Below are positions 60,801 through 64,000 of a stretch of DNA of 64,000 nt, piece after piece (position 1 is the first letter of the stretch; every line of letters starts with the position of its first letter). The stretch covers positions 70,338,556 to 70,402,555 of the forward strand of contig CM049310.1 in NCBI GenBank assembly GCA_026874595.1, given 5' to 3'. The stretch comes from Sipunculus nudus (Eukaryota > Annelida > Sipuncula > Golfingiida > Sipunculidae). The notes under the pieces are model-generated. The model made no database searches. It saw nothing but the letters and a program-made list of their open reading frames with translations, and had not been told where the DNA came from. A program made the translations under genes and the position numbers.

Positions 60801-63800
60801 TTATAATCAGATATTGATATAACCTACGGAAACGGTTTGAGGATCTCAGATTGTGATGAATAAGGAATATGAAAGGCAAATACATTTATAAAGGAAATGT
60901 AGGTACAGATCTTCCTGTATATATCATCTCAAGAAAAACGTACTTTCCTGAAAGATAAACATTAATCAAACTTCACTGGAAAATTTGTTTATGGAAAAAT
61001 AGAGAAAACGTTGACTAATCGACACACAGACGTGAGGACCTGTGGTTTTCTATACGATTCATTGGGTTTTGTTAAAGGTAACTTATGAAGAAAGTTCTAT
61101 GTCGTAACTGGGCATGAAGAGTGATTCAATTCCGATTTCATCGTCAGCTGTTTCGTCGGACCCCTTGCAAAATCCTATCACACGCACTCATACATACCAC
61201 GAAATGTATATACATGACTGAATAAATGCATCATAAAAAACGATAGTGCATGGTCACTTAGTCATGGTTCAAAGTATAAAATATATATCAAACACCAAAA
61301 ACTGTTGAAGTTTTTTTCTTTAAATAGAATTCTGATTCATCGTGACGATACTTTATCTAATAACTTACACTTAAAGCCATTGTGTTTAGGAAGTCTGGCG
61401 TAGACAGAAGACATACCAGACCTTTCAATAGTTTGTTCAGATTATCAAACAATTTATCATTGATCGTTTAGGAAAGGTGATCTTCTCCGCTTAGAAAAAA
61501 CACTGCATCCGTGACATATATAATACCTATAGCATAAATGGGCATGGATTAGGTAGACTTAAATCGTATAAAGGCCTGTTTATAGCATAGGTAATTTTTA
61601 TCAGTAAATAAAATGTCTCCTCTGCGATAAGTCAAATAATGTTAACGTTCTTCTGAAAATCTTACATGGGCTCAGTTTACATCTACTCACCTGTACTGCG
61701 ATGGACAGCGGCCGAAGTTTAGGAGCAGATGCTTGCCCAGCATGAGTGCTGCGGGAGTCGTAACCCACGCAAGCCTGCCGGGATGAACTGGAGAGCTGCC
61801 CGCCAAAGCTGGCCTGGTCCGCTGGACTGGGAAGGACTAGCGATTTTATGGATTACCACACTAAGCCCATTAAGGCCAGTAGCTCCCATCAATAGCTACC
61901 CTATTTCGTCACCGGCCGCTCAACATTCAGTCCTTAATCACTACTTAAATTCCTCGGCAGCTGCTGTCCAGGCGACAAGAAGACCGTCCAGGTAAAACTG
62001 CTATTAGCGCCATGGCAATACCAGCATTATTCCCTGAACGTCTCCTCGGTGCCAGTTGACCAAGGGTTTATTCCACCCGGTGGTTATACAAACATACGTC
62101 CATATGCGAACTCGAATTTGATGTATCCTTTCGCTTTCATGCAGCTGTGCCGCGACCTCTAGGTCTAAAGATCACGCAGTTCAAGCTACTTCAGTGAATA
62201 GGACTATGGTTGCTGCTGGTTTTGGCAGTGGGGAGGGTATAAGTGGGTGGGGTAGGGTTGGGAGAGGGTGGTTTTTCTGGATGTAACCCCGTCAGTGTTC
62301 TGAGTCGCCTGAACTGTCAATGTAAGCCGGAGAAGCTGATATCATCCGTGTTTGCATCTCTCGTTGCATCTCCAATATCGACCTAATTTTATTGTCTTCA
62401 GCGCTGTGCACGGCTCGATGTCTGCATGTCGATTGGCTAAATGTGGACTATTCCCAGGTCCACGTGGAAATGTTTAGATGGGGTCGCCGGCGGCTCCGGA
62501 AAAGTGCAACCAATATGTCACAATGAAATTAGTTCTATTATTTCTCGCCTGACCGGAGAGTGGCCCGGGTCGCGACACTGGACTGGAAAACAGCGGTCTT
62601 GATGAGCTGGCGTGGTAAACACCACCCCTCAGTCAATAGCTTATAGCGCGTGCCAGTGTCTATAGACTCGTCGTCTACATTAAATGTCCTAATATCAGTA
62701 CCATAAGCTGCTGTGTTCGGTAATATGCTCAAACCTGTCCGTGCGTGAGTCCGTGGGTGTGTGTCTAACACCAATTTACGTGTGTATGTAGGGGGGGGGG
62801 ACTTCTCCCTTTCGACAAGGGAGTGATACCTCATTTTAAACAACCACCTTTTTATAATATAAATAACGTACCATTTTACAATGAATATTTATCATATTAC
62901 ATATTGGAAATTAAATATTGGAATTAAAATGGACCGAATTATTTACTTATTTATTTTAATGTGATGTGTGACAAAAAAATGACAGACAGTGAAACATGTT
63001 TTTCTAATGTGCCATGGCCGTCCAGGTGTTACTTCTTCTCCTTGTCTGGATTATTTAAAGGAAGCAAGACGCTGTGAAATGCGCATCTCTTAAAATAAGT
63101 GTAATGTGTACGATTCATATGAGGTACTGCCACCAGCCCCGTACCTTCACACATATTAAGAAACACATTACGAAAGGAAGTTGCGCCCCTGACCATATGT
63201 CCATGTAAAAACCAAACTACATACCAAGTGTGTTTCCTGCAGATCACCCACATTATGCTTTCAGTATAAACCCTGTATTACTAAGTATTAGGTAATTAAT
63301 TCATAAGTATTTTATCACTTTATGTACTATTTTTTTATATTCCAAATATCACAATAAGGTTCCTGTGTTCGTAACGAGCTTTTCCCGACAAATGTAATCA
63401 TGTAAGCATTCTGTGCAATGAATGATAGCTGATACGCCAAGGACGAGCTACATATGAGTTTAACCACGAAAAATCTAACAGGGGGCAGGGGTGAAGATAA
63501 CTAACCTTTTATTGCTTTCAAATTGACTAACGTTATTCAAGGCTTTTGAAGATCTAAAAGTTATTTTTTTTTTCATTCGTGTGTGTTGCTTTCTTTCTAG
63601 ATCGTATGTCTTTTGTCAGGTTTATGCAACCTATACTCTATTAAGTTGCACGAAGCTGTTTATACGCCATGGAGGCTCCCATTACATTATAGGGGCCTAT
63701 TCCGTAATCTGACGTCTATGGAATCTTTTATGAAAAGAGGCCAGACAACGCCGATGCAAACGCACACAGGTTGTTTGTTTTGTTTATATCCACGTGTTTA

Positions 63801-64000
63801 TAACAAGTGGGTTGCCCACCCAAATAATCTAAACACATTAAACAAGGACATCTGGCGGCAAAGCAGACGAACCAGAGTTGTCCAACTCTATAGTGACCTT
63901 TAAACTTCCGCACATGCATATACAGCCAACCACCTTAGGCTAAAAGGTTTGCACATTTGTCAACATTGCTGTGTTTACTAACAGTACAGCTTGCAGATAA
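57900..64000. other. Non-coding sequence, unresolved
   Basis: No gene recognised. Frames at 57954-58280, 61729-61995, 62538-62843 and 63613-63903 have no domain I recognise. 61690-62560 is GC-richer than average, and a consensus minus-strand donor (CAG then gtgagta) lies at 61691/61690. Confidence 0.35.

Noticed and set aside
61729-61995. 88-residue plus-strand frame ending at a gt
   Set aside because: No recognisable domain; the stronger splice signal in this interval is on the minus strand.

Overview
This is a eukaryotic, AT-rich, intron- and repeat-dominated genomic window. The sequence suggests a lophotrochozoan, most likely a bivalve mollusc. That is inference from repeat style: tandem-core elements ending in a hairpin, a short dispersed hAT-like family, long TA microsatellites and long G/C homopolymers. 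There are no operons and no prokaryotic features. I found no CRISPR array, rRNA or intact tRNA.

Only one protein-coding gene is well supported. It is a two-exon, minus-strand gene for a calcium-activated (BK) potassium channel beta-subunit-like membrane protein. Exon 1 is at 30756-31070 and exon 2 at 25055-25459, separated by a 5.3 kb phase-0 intron. The intron holds a seven-unit 180-bp tandem array and two copies of a dispersed repeat. Upstream, at about 31.37-31.64 kb, lies a broken coding stretch of unknown family on the same strand.

Layout: 0-5 kb is non-coding with a hAT-like short element, TA tracts and a 161-bp inverted-repeat element. 7.4-13.7 kb is a mosaic of diverged duplicated repeat blocks and a near-perfect 75-bp palindrome. 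15.4-15.7 kb carries a decayed Gypsy-like integrase remnant. 18.9-21.3 kb has simple repeats, a terminal fragment of a DNA element and an 87-bp tandem repeat. 25-31 kb is the channel gene. 37.8-38.9 kb is a 31-bp satellite and 40.35-40.64 kb a 22-bp minisatellite. 41.16-42.28 kb is a tandem-core element with 3' hairpins. 42.73-44.0 kb is a hAT-like element with an 8-bp target duplication and a second element nested inside it. 46.83-48.02 kb is a 1.19 kb terminal-inverted-repeat element. 51.4-52.6 kb and 57.16-57.89 kb are two copies of one LTR; the second is a clean solo LTR with a 4-bp target duplication. The remaining stretches to 64 kb look non-coding.

Most long open frames here come from repeats (TA tracts, the 22-bp, 87-bp and 180-bp arrays) and are not genes. 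No new multi-gene system is visible. The most interesting items are the channel subunit's long C-terminal tail with a PDZ-ligand-like end, the nested transposon with exact target duplications, the shared architecture of two tandem-core elements, and the palindrome at 13.4 kb.
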